Part shown: positions 40,946 to 50,854 of the stretch, piece after piece
Layout of the letters: every line of letters starts with the position of its first letter
Numbering within the stretch: the first letter of the stretch is position 1
DNA from: an uncultured bacterium
GTDB taxonomy: Bacteria > Bacteroidota > Bacteroidia > Bacteroidales > CAIXTV01
Direction: 5' to 3'
NCBI GenBank assembly: GCA_903922465.1
Contig: CAIXTV010000124.1
Location: 1-64,000, forward strand
Length of the DNA stretch: 64,000 nucleotides
Notes under the pieces: model-generated
Databases searched by the model: none
What the model saw: only the letters and a program-made list of their open reading frames with translations
Told to the model about the DNA's origin: nothing
Translations under genes and position numbers: made by a program

Positions 40946-43138
40946 CTAATTAATAAAAAGGAGCTCGCGATACTTGGGAAGAGGCCACAAAACGTCGTCG
41001 ACCATCAGCTCAAGGCTATCGGTGTGGCTGCGAATCTTATCGAAGTAAGGCAATACGGTCGTGCAATACAAGCGGGCATTCTCCATGGTGTCGGCCACAC
41101 GGTTAGCCACTTTGCGAGCTTCAATCATATCGTTCACAAGATATCGGATCTGCGTTATATGCTCAGAGATGTCTTTGATGTTCTGTATCTGCACAACTGC
41201 GTAGTCGTTGTGGTTTTCGTTTGGCAAAATACTCTGCAGGCCTTTAACGTTCTCAATCAATATATTCTGATAACGAATGGCTACGGGCAAAATATGGTTT
41301 ATGGCCAAATCGCCAATGGTGCGCGATTCGATTTGTATTTTCTTTGAATAATTCTCGAGCTTTATCTCCATGCGAGCCTCCAACTCACGATGCGACAGCA
41401 CATTCGCCGCTTCGTACATCTTCACCACCTCTTTGTCGACAAACACTTTCAATGCATCGGGCGTCGACGAAATATTGGACAGTCCCCTCCTATTTGCTTC
41501 CTCAAGCCATTCCTGACTGTAGTTATTGCCATCGAATCTGACTTTTTTGGTCGACACTATATACTTCCTCAACATCTTTGAGATGGCATCTTCCTTGGTG
41601 TTGTTCCGCGAAATCAGCTTTTCGAATTCCACCTTAAAATCGGCCAATTGGCTACCCAGCATCGTAACGAGGGCAATCATAGGTGCGGCCGAATTTGCCG
41701 AGGAGCCCACTGCACGAAACTCGAATTTGTTTCCGGTGAAAGCGAATGGAGAAGTGCGGTTGCGGTCGGTGTTGTCGAGCAATATCTCCGGAATGTGCGA
41801 AATATCAAGACTAAAATGCTTGCGAGTGGATTTATTTCCCAAAATCGACTCTTTACTTTTCTCAATTGCATTTAAGATATGGGTGAGCTGCTCTCCAATA
41901 AACACCGACATTATGGCGGGAGGAGCTTCGTTGCCGCCCAATCGCAAATCGTTGCTAGCAGAAGCAATAGAAGCCCTAAGCAAATCATTCTTAGTGTTTA
42001 CGGCTTCGATGATGTTCAGGAAAAAGGTGAGAAACTTCAAATTCGATTCGGGCGTTTTTCCAGGCGAAAGGAGGTTGTCGCCTTTGTCAGTCATCAACGA
42101 AAAATTGTTATGCTTGCCCGAACCATTAATCCCCGAATAGGGCTTTTCGTGAAGCAAAACCCTGAAATGATGCCTGCGAGCTATCTTGCTCATCAAATCC
42201 ATCAACAAAACATTATGGTCGATAGCCAAATTAATTTCCTCGAACAAAGGAGCGCATTCGAACTGATTAGGAGCCACTTCGTTGTGGCGCGTCCTCAACG
42301 GAATGCCCAACAACCATGCATTATACTCCACATCTTTCATATAATTTACTACCCGTTCGGGAATACTTCCGAAATAATTGTCCTCTAACTGTTGGTCTTT
42401 AGCAGAGGCATGTCCAAAAAGAGTTCGGCCCGTTAGGCTTAAGTCGGGACGAGCGTGAAATAAGGCTTCGTCAATCAGAAAATACTCTTGTTCGATGCCC
42501 AGGGTGGCTTTAACCCATTTCACATCGGCATCGAAGAGTTGGGCTACTTCGGTAGCCGTTGTATCAAGAAAATGGAGAGCCTTGAGCAGAGGCGCCTTAT
42601 AATCAAGAGCTTCACCGGTGTAAGAAACAAATATCGTAGGGATGCACAAGGTTTTCTCAATGATAAAGGCCGGGGAAGTTGGATCCCACGCCGTGTAACC
42701 ACGTGCCTCAAAAGTATTCCGTATGCCCCCGCTCGGAAAGCTCGAAGCATCGGGTTCCTGCTGAATCAAACTGCTGCCGTCGAAAAACTCCACAGCTTTG
42801 CCATCACCGTCAAGCGTAAAGAAAGAGTCATGTTTCTCGGCCGAGCTGCCTGTAAGCGGCTGAAACCAATGGGTGTAATGAGTGGCCCCCTTCGACATGG
42901 CCCACGATTTCATAGCCGAAGCTATCTCATCGGCACTCTTGCGGTCAATCTTTTCGGCTTTCTCTATTGCATTCAAAACCTTGCGATGAGCCTCAGTACT
43001 TATGAATTGCTGCATACTCTCCCTGTTAAAGGTCATATCTCCGAAAATTGCAGAAACTTTTTCAAACGTGGGCGAAGGAAGCGAACTCCCATTGCGATTG
43101 GTAGCAATCTCTATTGCTTTAATACGGCTGTTTTCCAT
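40946..43138 (-). CDS. glnN: Glutamine synthetase type III
   Basis: 730 aa; HEKPYSGINGSGKHNNFSL, SRKSADE..., RNRTSPFAFTGNKFEFRAVGSSANSAAPM. Confidence 0.94.
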   Translation of the reverse strand: MENSRIKAIEIATNRNGSSLPSPTFEKVSAIFGDMTFNRESMQQFISTEAHRKVLNAIEKAEKIDRKSADEIASAMKSWAMSKGATHYTHWFQPLTGSSAEKHDSFFTLDGDGKAVEFFDGSSLIQQEPDASSFPSGGIRNTFEARGYTAWDPTSPAFIIEKTLCIPTIFVSYTGEALDYKAPLLKALHFLDTTATEVAQLFDADVKWVKATLGIEQEYFLIDEALFHARPDLSLTGRTLFGHASAKDQQLEDNYFGSIPERVVNYMKDVEYNAWLLGIPLRTRHNEVAPNQFECAPLFEEINLAIDHNVLLMDLMSKIARRHHFRVLLHEKPYSGINGSGKHNNFSLMTDKGDNLLSPGKTPESNLKFLTFFLNIIEAVNTKNDLLRASIASASNDLRLGGNEAPPAIMSVFIGEQLTHILNAIEKSKESILGNKSTRKHFSLDISHIPEILLDNTDRNRTSPFAFTGNKFEFRAVGSSANSAAPMIALVTMLGSQLADFKVEFEKLISRNNTKEDAISKMLRKYIVSTKKVRFDGNNYSQEWLEEANRRGLSNISSTPDALKVFVDKEVVKMYEAANVLSHRELEARMEIKLENYSKKIQIESRTIGDLAINHILPVAIRYQNILIENVKGLQSILPNENHNDYAVVQIQNIKDISEHITQIRYLVNDMIEARKVANRVADTMENARLYCTTVLPYFDKIRSHTDSLELMVDDVLWPLPKYRELLFIN

Positions 43139-43456
43139 TTATAGTTGAATTAAAGTGAACAAAAATAATATAAATTTCGATAGAAACGCAGATGTAAGTG
43201 TCTCCTCCCCTATCAAAATGCTATAATAATTCAACAAAACATCCCCCAAAAGGTTTATCCCGACATGACAAATCATCTAAATTCATCACAAAGTTTAGTT
43301 GCTGAAAACATAAGCAGGGCTGATAAAATGCATCATTCTGAGCCTCTATCAAGACCTTCTGATTTGAGCAATATGATTTGTTAAGAAAAATTAATGTTTT
43401 TTCTTAAAACGTCAAGCCGAAATTTCTCTATTTTTGCTCACCAAAAAATTAGTCTC

Positions 43457-45340
43457 ATGAAAAAACTGATCGTAACCCTCTTTTGCTGTTTTAATTTGTT
43501 CGTTTCTGCAAATGCTCAAACCAACATCCCAAGTATAACGTTTCTCCAGAAGGCTCCATTGTTAGATGGTGTTTTAGACAAGGACCTATCTGATTTAGCC
43601 GCGAGGGAGTTTGCCAAAGTTGATAAATCGGATAAGAGCAATCCCGACATAAAAGCCTCCTATCGGCTGGCCTATACTTGCGATTTCTTATATGTATATG
43701 TTGAAATTGAAACCGATCAGGTGAGCATGCGCGACCTCGGTTATCAGAATGGGGATGGCATTTCTCTTTTGTTGGCTAACCCAAAGGGCGATAAAGTTAG
43801 TAGCGACGAATTCAACATTCTTGGATTTTCACCCCAAGTGAAACCCGAAAGATTGTGGCAAAAGCAAGTCATTATATATAAAGATAATGACTTTGTGCTA
43901 AACCCTCTGCGCAATCCCAGCTTCGCCACCAAAGTATCGAACGGTAAGACAGGCTACGAGATACTCCTCCCTTGGAAAGAAATTCATCCTTATCATCCTT
44001 GGCTGATGAAGCAAATTGGAATGAATTTGTGCTTCATCAAAGGGATAGGCGACAAGCAAGCAAATGAATATTATATGATGTTCGATAAAAACATTCTTTC
44101 CGAACAGAGCAAGCACGCCTTTGCTACTGTAACCTTCCAAACCCCAACATTGAAAGACGACTTTCAATGGTTTGCTTCTCTTACTCAAAACAACGCTTCT
44201 AAACAAGACACCGTATATCTGCAAATTGCAGGGCTTTCGTCCAAGAAAGATTCTGATGATGTCTCTGTTTTCATACATTATGGTGAAGGCGAAAGAGCCA
44301 CTGCCCGATTGATTGACTTAACCCTCAACCCCGAGTTGAGCAAACAACAATTTCCTATCCGCACACAGGAATTGCCACCAGCAGGCTATCTTGTTAAATG
44401 GGCAGGAAACCGTTATTCTATGAGCGGGGAAAATGGGATAACCATCATGCCTCAATCCGATTTCTTTAGAATTTCGATGCAAATAGACAAGTTAAAACCT
44501 AAACTGGCTGAAGGCAGCGTCACCACACTTCGCTATCATTTGAAAAACCTCGCCGATTCGAAAAGGCAGCTAAAGAAATACGAAACCGCTGCCTATTTCC
44601 GATTAAATTACACCTACTTTATCGAGTTACTGGATGCCGCTATGAAAGGAAAGGATGTGATTGCCGACAAACAGGGCATACAACGACGTGCTTTCACATC
44701 GTCTATCGACTCAACACTTCAACCCTATAGTGTTAAGACTCCAAATGGGTTCAACCGTAAAAATACTTATCCTCTCTTAGTGTATCTTCACAATAGTGGT
44801 GAAGATGATAGAAATGTTCTGAAGACAGCTAATCGCAGCAATGGAAGCTATATTGAGATAGCACCATTTGCACGGGGTACTGAGAACTGCTATGTAATCG
44901 ATAGCGCCCAGACAGATATTGCAGAGGCCATTGCTGATGTCAAAGCAAATTACCCTATCGATTCAACAGGCATAGTGTTGAGTGGATTTTCGATGGGTGG
45001 ATATGGGGTGTTTCGCACCTATATGGAAAACCCAAAACAATTTAAAGCTCTAGCTGTTTTTTCTTTCAATCCAAATTTGGCTAATAAATATTTCGGAAAA
45101 GGCTATCCCGATTTCACCGACCCACAAAACTTAAAGATATTCAAAGGGATACCTATATTTATTTATCACGAAAAAAGCAATGCCAATTATCCTTATTCCT
45201 CCATTCTCGAATTAGTTGAGAAACTAAAGAAAGCAGGAGCCAAAGTGGAACTTTTTTCAGATGAAAAGGTTCAGGGCGATTTGAATCAGTATATCAATGG
45301 GAAATATTTGGACTGGTTAGATAGAATCAACACCAAATAA
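43457..45340 (+). CDS. Secreted protein with CBM9-like N-terminal region and alpha/beta hydrolase (esterase-like) C-terminal domain
   Basis: Signal peptide MKKLIVTLFCCFNLFVSANAQ; LLDGVLDKDLSDLAAREFAKVDKSD; VLSGFSMGGYGVFRTYMENP nucleophile elbow. Confidence 0.8.
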   Translation: MKKLIVTLFCCFNLFVSANAQTNIPSITFLQKAPLLDGVLDKDLSDLAAREFAKVDKSDKSNPDIKASYRLAYTCDFLYVYVEIETDQVSMRDLGYQNGDGISLLLANPKGDKVSSDEFNILGFSPQVKPERLWQKQVIIYKDNDFVLNPLRNPSFATKVSNGKTGYEILLPWKEIHPYHPWLMKQIGMNLCFIKGIGDKQANEYYMMFDKNILSEQSKHAFATVTFQTPTLKDDFQWFASLTQNNASKQDTVYLQIAGLSSKKDSDDVSVFIHYGEGERATARLIDLTLNPELSKQQFPIRTQELPPAGYLVKWAGNRYSMSGENGITIMPQSDFFRISMQIDKLKPKLAEGSVTTLRYHLKNLADSKRQLKKYETAAYFRLNYTYFIELLDAAMKGKDVIADKQGIQRRAFTSSIDSTLQPYSVKTPNGFNRKNTYPLLVYLHNSGEDDRNVLKTANRSNGSYIEIAPFARGTENCYVIDSAQTDIAEAIADVKANYPIDSTGIVLSGFSMGGYGVFRTYMENPKQFKALAVFSFNPNLANKYFGKGYPDFTDPQNLKIFKGIPIFIYHEKSNANYPYSSILELVEKLKKAGAKVELFSDEKVQGDLNQYINGKYLDWLDRINTK

Positions 45341-45386
45341 TATGAGGTAAATATCAGGTTTAACAGCATAATGCCAATGGCTACCG

Positions 45387-45415
45387 TTTGAAGTTTGAAT
45401 TTTCCACTATCTTTG
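45387..45415 (+). promoter_or_regulatory. Bacteroidetes-type promoter TTTG-17-TATCTTTG for the DedA gene
   Basis: TTTG 45387-45390, TATCTTTG 45408-45415, ATG 45432. Confidence 0.65.
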
Positions 45416-45431
45416 CCGCAAATTTATCTGA

Positions 45432-46085
45432 ATGATTGAATACATCAAAATCCTTATTGACTTTATAATACATATCGATAGGCATTTGTTTGAAATAGTT
45501 AGTAATTATCAAACATGGACTTACCTTATACTTTTCCTAATTGTCTTTTGTGAAACAGGCTTGGTTGTTACCCCTTTTTTACCAGGTGATTCGCTCCTGT
45601 TTGCTGCTGGTTCTATTGCAGCAATGGAAGGAGAACCACTCAACGTTTTCTTTTTGATATTTGTATTGATGACTGCAACTTTCCTTGGTGATAACTCTAA
45701 CTACTTCTTTGGAAAGTTTTTAGGAAAGAAAGTATATGAGAAAGATTATCGTTTAATCAAGCGAAAGTACCTTGACAAAACACATAGCTTTTACGAAAAG
45801 CATGGTGGTAAAACTATCATTATAGCCCGATTCATGCCAATCATTCGTACATTTGCTCCTTTTGTAGCGGGTGTAGGAAGCATGACCTATTTACGTTTTC
45901 TAAGTTTCAGTGTTATTGGTAATATTTTATGGGTAAATATCTTTATTTGGTTTGGGTATCTGTTTGGAGGCACTGAGATTGTTAAAAAGAATTTCAGTTT
46001 AGTTATAGTATTGATTATTTTTATTTCAATTCTCCCCCCAATTATAGGAGTCATTAAACATAAATATTTCAGCAAAACAACTTGA
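45432..46085 (+). CDS. DedA family membrane protein
   Basis: FCETGLVVTPFLPGDSLLFAAGSIAA, FLGDNSNYFFGK, RFMPIIRTFAPFVAGVG. Confidence 0.94.
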   Translation: MIEYIKILIDFIIHIDRHLFEIVSNYQTWTYLILFLIVFCETGLVVTPFLPGDSLLFAAGSIAAMEGEPLNVFFLIFVLMTATFLGDNSNYFFGKFLGKKVYEKDYRLIKRKYLDKTHSFYEKHGGKTIIIARFMPIIRTFAPFVAGVGSMTYLRFLSFSVIGNILWVNIFIWFGYLFGGTEIVKKNFSLVIVLIIFISILPPIIGVIKHKYFSKTT

Positions 46086-46110
46086 TTCTCTTTATTCATC
46101 CTACAAAAAA

Positions 46111-46140
46111 TTGCATGCATGATATAATTTCATATCTTTG
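46111..46140 (+). promoter_or_regulatory. Bacteroidetes-type promoter TTG-19-TATCTTTG for thrS
   Basis: TTG 46111-46113, TATCTTTG 46133-46140. Confidence 0.6.
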
Positions 46141-46153
46141 CACCTCTTTTTAA

Positions 46154-48097
46154 ATGCAAATGATTAATATTACCCTACCCGATAATTCAGTTAGGCAATA
46201 CGAAAGCGGAATCACCGCTTTGGAGATTGCCCGCACTATTAGTGAAGGACTTGCACGAAATGTGTTAGCAGCAAAAATTGATAATATTGTCTGCGATGCA
46301 ACTCTACCTATAAATTCAGATTCAAGTTTGCAGTTGCTCACTTGGGATAGTGAAGAAGGAAAATCAGCTTTATGGCATTCTTCTGCACACTTAATGGCTG
46401 AGGCAGTTGAAGCAATTTACCCTGGAGCTAAATTTGGCATTGGTCCTGATATTGAAAACGGATTTTATTACGACATTGACCTTGGCGAAAAAGTTATATC
46501 AAGTGATGATTTCAAAGCAATTGAAGATAAAATGCTTGAAATAGCTCGTAACAAAAATCAATATATTCGCAAAGTTGTGAGCAAAGATGATGCGATAAAA
46601 TATTTCAAAGAAAAAGATGATCCATATAAACTAGAATTAATAAATGACTTGACCGATGGTCAGATTACATTTTATCATTCTGGAAATTTCACTGATTTAT
46701 GTCGTGGGCCACACATTCCTGACACAGGTTTTATAAAAGCTGTTAAGGTTATGAGTGTTGCCGGTGCATATTGGAGAGGTGATGAAAAACGCAAACAACT
46801 TACTCGTTTATATGGCATTTCATTCCCAAAACAAAAGGAACTTACTGATTATTTAATCTTATTAGAAGAAGCAAAAAAACGCGATCATCGTAAACTAGGA
46901 AAAGAACTTGAATTGTTTACTTTTTCTCAAAAAGTTGGTCAGGGTCTCCCTCTTTGGTTACCTCGTGGTGCTCAATTACGTGAAAAGCTAGAACAATTTC
47001 TTAAAAAAGTTCAGCGCGAAGCAGGATACGTTCCTGTTATAACACCACATATCGGCAATAAAGAACTTTATGTAACTTCAGGTCATTATGAAAAATATGG
47101 ACAGGATTCATTTCGTCCAATTACTACCCCAGTTGAAGGAGAAGAATTTTTCTTAAAGCCAATGAATTGCCCTCATCATTGCGAGATTTACGCACACAAA
47201 CCCCATTCATATAAAGAACTTCCACTGCGTTTAGCTGAGTTTGGAACAGTATATCGTTATGAACAAAGCGGTGAACTTCATGGTCTTACCCGAGTTAGAG
47301 GATTCACTCAAGATGATGCACATATATTTTGCCGTCCTGATCAAGTTAAAGATGAGTTCATCAAAGTTATTGATATCATTCTTTACATATTTAAAGCCCT
47401 TGATTTTAAAGATTTCGTAACACAAATATCTTTACGTGATCCTAATAATAAAGAAAAATATATTGGCAGTGATGAAAACTGGGAAAAGTCACAGCAAGCA
47501 ATTTTAGAGGCTGCTCAAGAAAAAGAGCTCAAAACAATAATTGTTGAAGGAGAAGCTGCATTTTATGGCCCTAAAATGGATTTCATGGTTAGGGATGCTA
47601 TTGGCAGAAAGTGGCAATTAGGAACTATTCAGGTTGATTATAACTTACCTGAACGTTTTGAACTTGAGTATACTGGAAGTGATAATCTTAAACACAGACC
47701 TGTAATGATACATAGAGCTCCTTTTGGATCTATGGAAAGATTTGTTGCGGTTTTAATTGAACATTGCGCCGGAAACTTCCCTTTATGGCTAACTCCTGAT
47801 CAAGCAATTATATTACCCATCAGTGAGAAATATCAGATTTATGCAGAAAAACTTTTACAGTTATTAAATATTTCCGAAATTCGCACCCAAATTGATGACA
47901 GGAGTGAGAAAATTGGAAAGAAAATTCGTGATGCTGAATTAAAGAAGATTCCTTACATGTTGATTGTTGGGGAAAATGAAGAAAAAGAAAATATGGTTTC
48001 TGTTCGTAAGCATACTCAGGGCGATATTGGGACAATGAGTGTTGTAGAATTTGTGGCACACATTGAGAACGAGATTAAACAAATGACACAATTTTGA
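46154..48097 (+). CDS. thrS: Threonyl-tRNA synthetase
   Basis: TGS domain, [34 protein letters not shown] 46154 or 46160. Confidence 0.97.
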   Translation: MQMINITLPDNSVRQYESGITALEIARTISEGLARNVLAAKIDNIVCDATLPINSDSSLQLLTWDSEEGKSALWHSSAHLMAEAVEAIYPGAKFGIGPDIENGFYYDIDLGEKVISSDDFKAIEDKMLEIARNKNQYIRKVVSKDDAIKYFKEKDDPYKLELINDLTDGQITFYHSGNFTDLCRGPHIPDTGFIKAVKVMSVAGAYWRGDEKRKQLTRLYGISFPKQKELTDYLILLEEAKKRDHRKLGKELELFTFSQKVGQGLPLWLPRGAQLREKLEQFLKKVQREAGYVPVITPHIGNKELYVTSGHYEKYGQDSFRPITTPVEGEEFFLKPMNCPHHCEIYAHKPHSYKELPLRLAEFGTVYRYEQSGELHGLTRVRGFTQDDAHIFCRPDQVKDEFIKVIDIILYIFKALDFKDFVTQISLRDPNNKEKYIGSDENWEKSQQAILEAAQEKELKTIIVEGEAAFYGPKMDFMVRDAIGRKWQLGTIQVDYNLPERFELEYTGSDNLKHRPVMIHRAPFGSMERFVAVLIEHCAGNFPLWLTPDQAIILPISEKYQIYAEKLLQLLNISEIRTQIDDRSEKIGKKIRDAELKKIPYMLIVGENEEKENMVSVRKHTQGDIGTMSVVEFVAHIENEIKQMTQF

Positions 48098-48133
48098 TTA
48101 ATAAACATAATATTCACATTTAGAAAAGGAGAC

Positions 48134-48721
48134 ATTATAGCAACTAAATTCCCTTATAGGCCGAAAAGTAATAATTCGACCGGTAATTACAGAGGAGCTG
48201 CACGAAAAAAAGAAGAGCTTCACAAGATTAATCACTTAATTACTACGCCAATGGTTCGATTGGTAGGTGAAAACTTAGAACCCGGCATTTTCAATCTTCG
48301 GGATGCAATGGCATTAGCTACAAGTCTTGAGTTGGACTTAGTTGAAATCTCACCCACTGCTAACCCGCCAGTTTGCAAAATTATTGATTATAAAAAATTC
48401 CTTTATGAGCTTAAAAAGAAGCAAAAAGAAATTAAAGCTAAAACAGCTAAGGTTACTTTAAAGGAAATTAGGCTAGGGCCCAATATTGATGACCATGATT
48501 TCAACTTTAAACTAAATCATGCCATGAAGTTTTTAAAAGACGGGGATAAAGTTAAAGTGGATGTGTTTTTTAAAGGAAGGTCTATTGTGTATAAAGAACA
48601 GGGAGAAATTGTTCTGTTGAAATTCGCGCAGGAATTAGCTGATTATGGCAAACCTGAGCACCTACCAAAATTGGAAGGGAAGCGAATGATAATGATTATG
48701 ACTCCTGTGAAAAAGAAATAA
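48134..48721 (+). CDS. infC: Translation initiation factor IF-3, non-canonical start (ATT 48134 or ATA 48137)
   Basis: [62 protein letters not shown]; frame is open back to the thrS stop with no ATG/GTG/TTG before 48251. Confidence 0.93.
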   Translation: MIATKFPYRPKSNNSTGNYRGAARKKEELHKINHLITTPMVRLVGENLEPGIFNLRDAMALATSLELDLVEISPTANPPVCKIIDYKKFLYELKKKQKEIKAKTAKVTLKEIRLGPNIDDHDFNFKLNHAMKFLKDGDKVKVDVFFKGRSIVYKEQGEIVLLKFAQELADYGKPEHLPKLEGKRMIMIMTPVKKK

Positions 48722-48750
48722 ATTTTTGAATTAATATAAACTACAGAAAG

Positions 48751-48945
48751 ATGCCAAAGATGAAGTCGAAATCCAGTGCTAAAAAACGGTTTGTACTAAC
48801 CGGTACTGGTAAAATTAAAAGAAAGCATGCCTACAAAAGTCACATCTTGACCAAAAAGACAACTAAGCAAAAACGTAATCTTACGTATATAGCAATAGTT
48901 GACAAAGCAGATGCGAGAAATGTTAGACAAATGCTTCAAAGTTAA
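48751..48945 (+). CDS. rpmI: 50S ribosomal protein L35
   Basis: [44 protein letters not shown]. Confidence 0.97.
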   Translation: MPKMKSKSSAKKRFVLTGTGKIKRKHAYKSHILTKKTTKQKRNLTYIAIVDKADARNVRQMLQS

Positions 48946-49019
48946 ATTATTATTAACCATTACTTTTAGCCAAAAGTGTCCTTTAAATTAGGACCGCTAA
49001 AGTAAAAAAACAATGAATT

Positions 49020-49364
49020 ATGCCAAGATCAGTAAATTCAGTCGCGTCGAAAGCGCGTAGAAAAAAAGTCCTTAATCAAACCAAAGGTTATTTTGGACGC
49101 AAAAAGAACGTTTATACCGTTGCTAAAAATCAGTTAGAAAAAGGTTTGGGTTATGCATATCGCGACCGTAAAGCCAAAAAACGCTCCTTCCGTAGCTTAT
49201 GGATAGTGAGAATCAATGCAGGTGTTAGAGAATATGGAATGTCATATTCTGTTTTCATGGATAAGTTGATTAAAAATAACATACAAATTAATCGCAAAGT
49301 TCTTGCCGACCTTGCTTTAAATAAGCCAGATGCTTTTAAAGCAATTGTTGACCAAGTAAAATAA
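49020..49364 (+). CDS. rplT: 50S ribosomal protein L20
   Basis: [66 protein letters not shown]. Confidence 0.97.
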   Translation: MPRSVNSVASKARRKKVLNQTKGYFGRKKNVYTVAKNQLEKGLGYAYRDRKAKKRSFRSLWIVRINAGVREYGMSYSVFMDKLIKNNIQINRKVLADLALNKPDAFKAIVDQVK

Positions 49365-49402
49365 AAAAGAAGAGGCTGTCGGTGACAGCCTCTTCTTTTT
49401 TT
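49364..49402 (+). terminator. Intrinsic terminator after rplT
   Basis: AGAAGAGGCTGTC-ggt-GACAGCCTCTTCT followed by T-run. Confidence 0.88.
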
Positions 49403-49416
49403 ATAGCGTTTTAAAT

Positions 49417-50196
49417 TTATTTAGATGCTGATACAACAGCGTAGTCTTCGATAACTACGCTGTTGTTTATTTTTACGCTTGCTTTTATTTCCGAATGCTT
49501 TCCAATTACAGCATTGTAGCCAATTTGAACAAATTTGTCGATTTTCGCACCCTGCCCTATTATTGTATTTCCGATAGTACCTCTGTCAATGCAGGTATTA
49601 GCACCTATATCAACATTATCTTCTATTATAACTCCTCCAATGAAGGGTCGTGATTCTAATTCTCCTTCGTAATTCCTTATATTGCAAAAACCTTCAGAAC
49701 CTATTACAACCCCAGCCTGAATTTTAACGTCTTCTCCAATTATAGTGTTATCATGGATATAGCAATTCCCCTGTATGATGCTTCCTTTGCCAATACTGCA
49801 TTTACCAATATATGAATTAGGGCCTATTGATACTTCAATTTGGATAGACGCTTTTTTATGAATTACTGCTGATTCATGAACTCCTTTTTTTGGCCGTTCT
49901 AATAACAGCGCACTAATGACTCTAAGAAATTCGTTTCGCGGATTTTCTGTTAATATAACGCATTTCGAATTCAGATTCAAATTATCTAGGCTAAGAATGT
50001 CATCAGTTATTATTATTGAGGCCAGGGATGACCTTATCAACTCATCTCTGAGCTTATTTCCAGGTTCGATGCAGATTACTGAGTTTTCATCAGCATCTTC
50101 AATAGGCTTTGCATAGCGAAAGCTGGCATTTTTATTTCCAATTACATCTGAATATTTTATTATTCGGAGTATGTCGAGTAAAACATAAGATTTCAT
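49417..50196 (-). CDS. LpxD-like left-handed beta-helix acyltransferase (short)
   Basis: Hexapeptide repeats: SIGPNSYIGKCSIGKGSIIQGNCYIHDNTIIGEDVKIQAGVVIGSEGF, DNVDIGANTCIDRGTIGNTIIGQGAKIDKFVQIGYN. Confidence 0.8.
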   Translation of the reverse strand: MKSYVLLDILRIIKYSDVIGNKNASFRYAKPIEDADENSVICIEPGNKLRDELIRSSLASIIITDDILSLDNLNLNSKCVILTENPRNEFLRVISALLLERPKKGVHESAVIHKKASIQIEVSIGPNSYIGKCSIGKGSIIQGNCYIHDNTIIGEDVKIQAGVVIGSEGFCNIRNYEGELESRPFIGGVIIEDNVDIGANTCIDRGTIGNTIIGQGAKIDKFVQIGYNAVIGKHSEIKASVKINNSVVIEDYAVVSASK

Positions 50197-50364
50197 CCTT
50201 TAATTTTATTTTATTATTACTTAGGGCGGTAAAATTATGAAATATTTCGGGATTTGGTAATGAATTTATCCCCGTATTTATATTTAATTGAATTCGTGAA
50301 AACTAAAGAGGCTACCCTATTAAGATAGCCTCGAAAGTGTTGTGCATTCCCTTAGAATAAAATC

Positions 50365-50646
50365 TTAATTTTCAGAATCTACATTTGATTTCTGATCTTT
50401 TTCTTCGATTGGTTTTGCTTCGAACACCCTAAGTTCTCTGTCGTAAAATGTTGCACCATTTAGTTCACTCATTGCTTGTTGCGCCTGTGCATCATCGGGC
50501 ATTTCTACAAATCCAAAACCTTTGCTACGACCGGTGTTGCGGTCTTTGATGATTTTTGCGGATGTTACTTCGCCATAACCTTCGAAAATCTGTTGTAAAT
50601 CGGCTACAGTGGCTTTAAAATTAAGATTGCTAACAAAAATGTTCAT
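50365..50646 (-). CDS. RNA-binding protein with single RRM
   Basis: MNIFVSNLNFKATVADLQQIFEGYGEVTSAKIIKDRNTGRSKGFGFVEM. Confidence 0.95.
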   Translation of the reverse strand: MNIFVSNLNFKATVADLQQIFEGYGEVTSAKIIKDRNTGRSKGFGFVEMPDDAQAQQAMSELNGATFYDRELRVFEAKPIEEKDQKSNVDSEN

Positions 50647-50854
50647 AGTGGAAAAAAAATTAATTAATTAAAATGTTTTTGTTTCTCATCAGTAAAATGC
50701 GGCATTAGTTTGGGTTATTGGCATTTTATCTGACTCAAAAGTTTCGAACAAAAATATAAAAAAAACAACATGAAACTTATTATTTCGAAAGTTCTTCAAT
50801 AATAATTTCCTGAGAGTAAGCTTTATGGGTTAAAATTGATTTTCTTCTTTATTT

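Noticed and set aside
40946-43144. Several antisense ORFs (e.g. 42488-43144, 41526-42140) opposite glnN
   Set aside because: Shadow ORFs of a strongly supported GSIII gene; no family resemblance.
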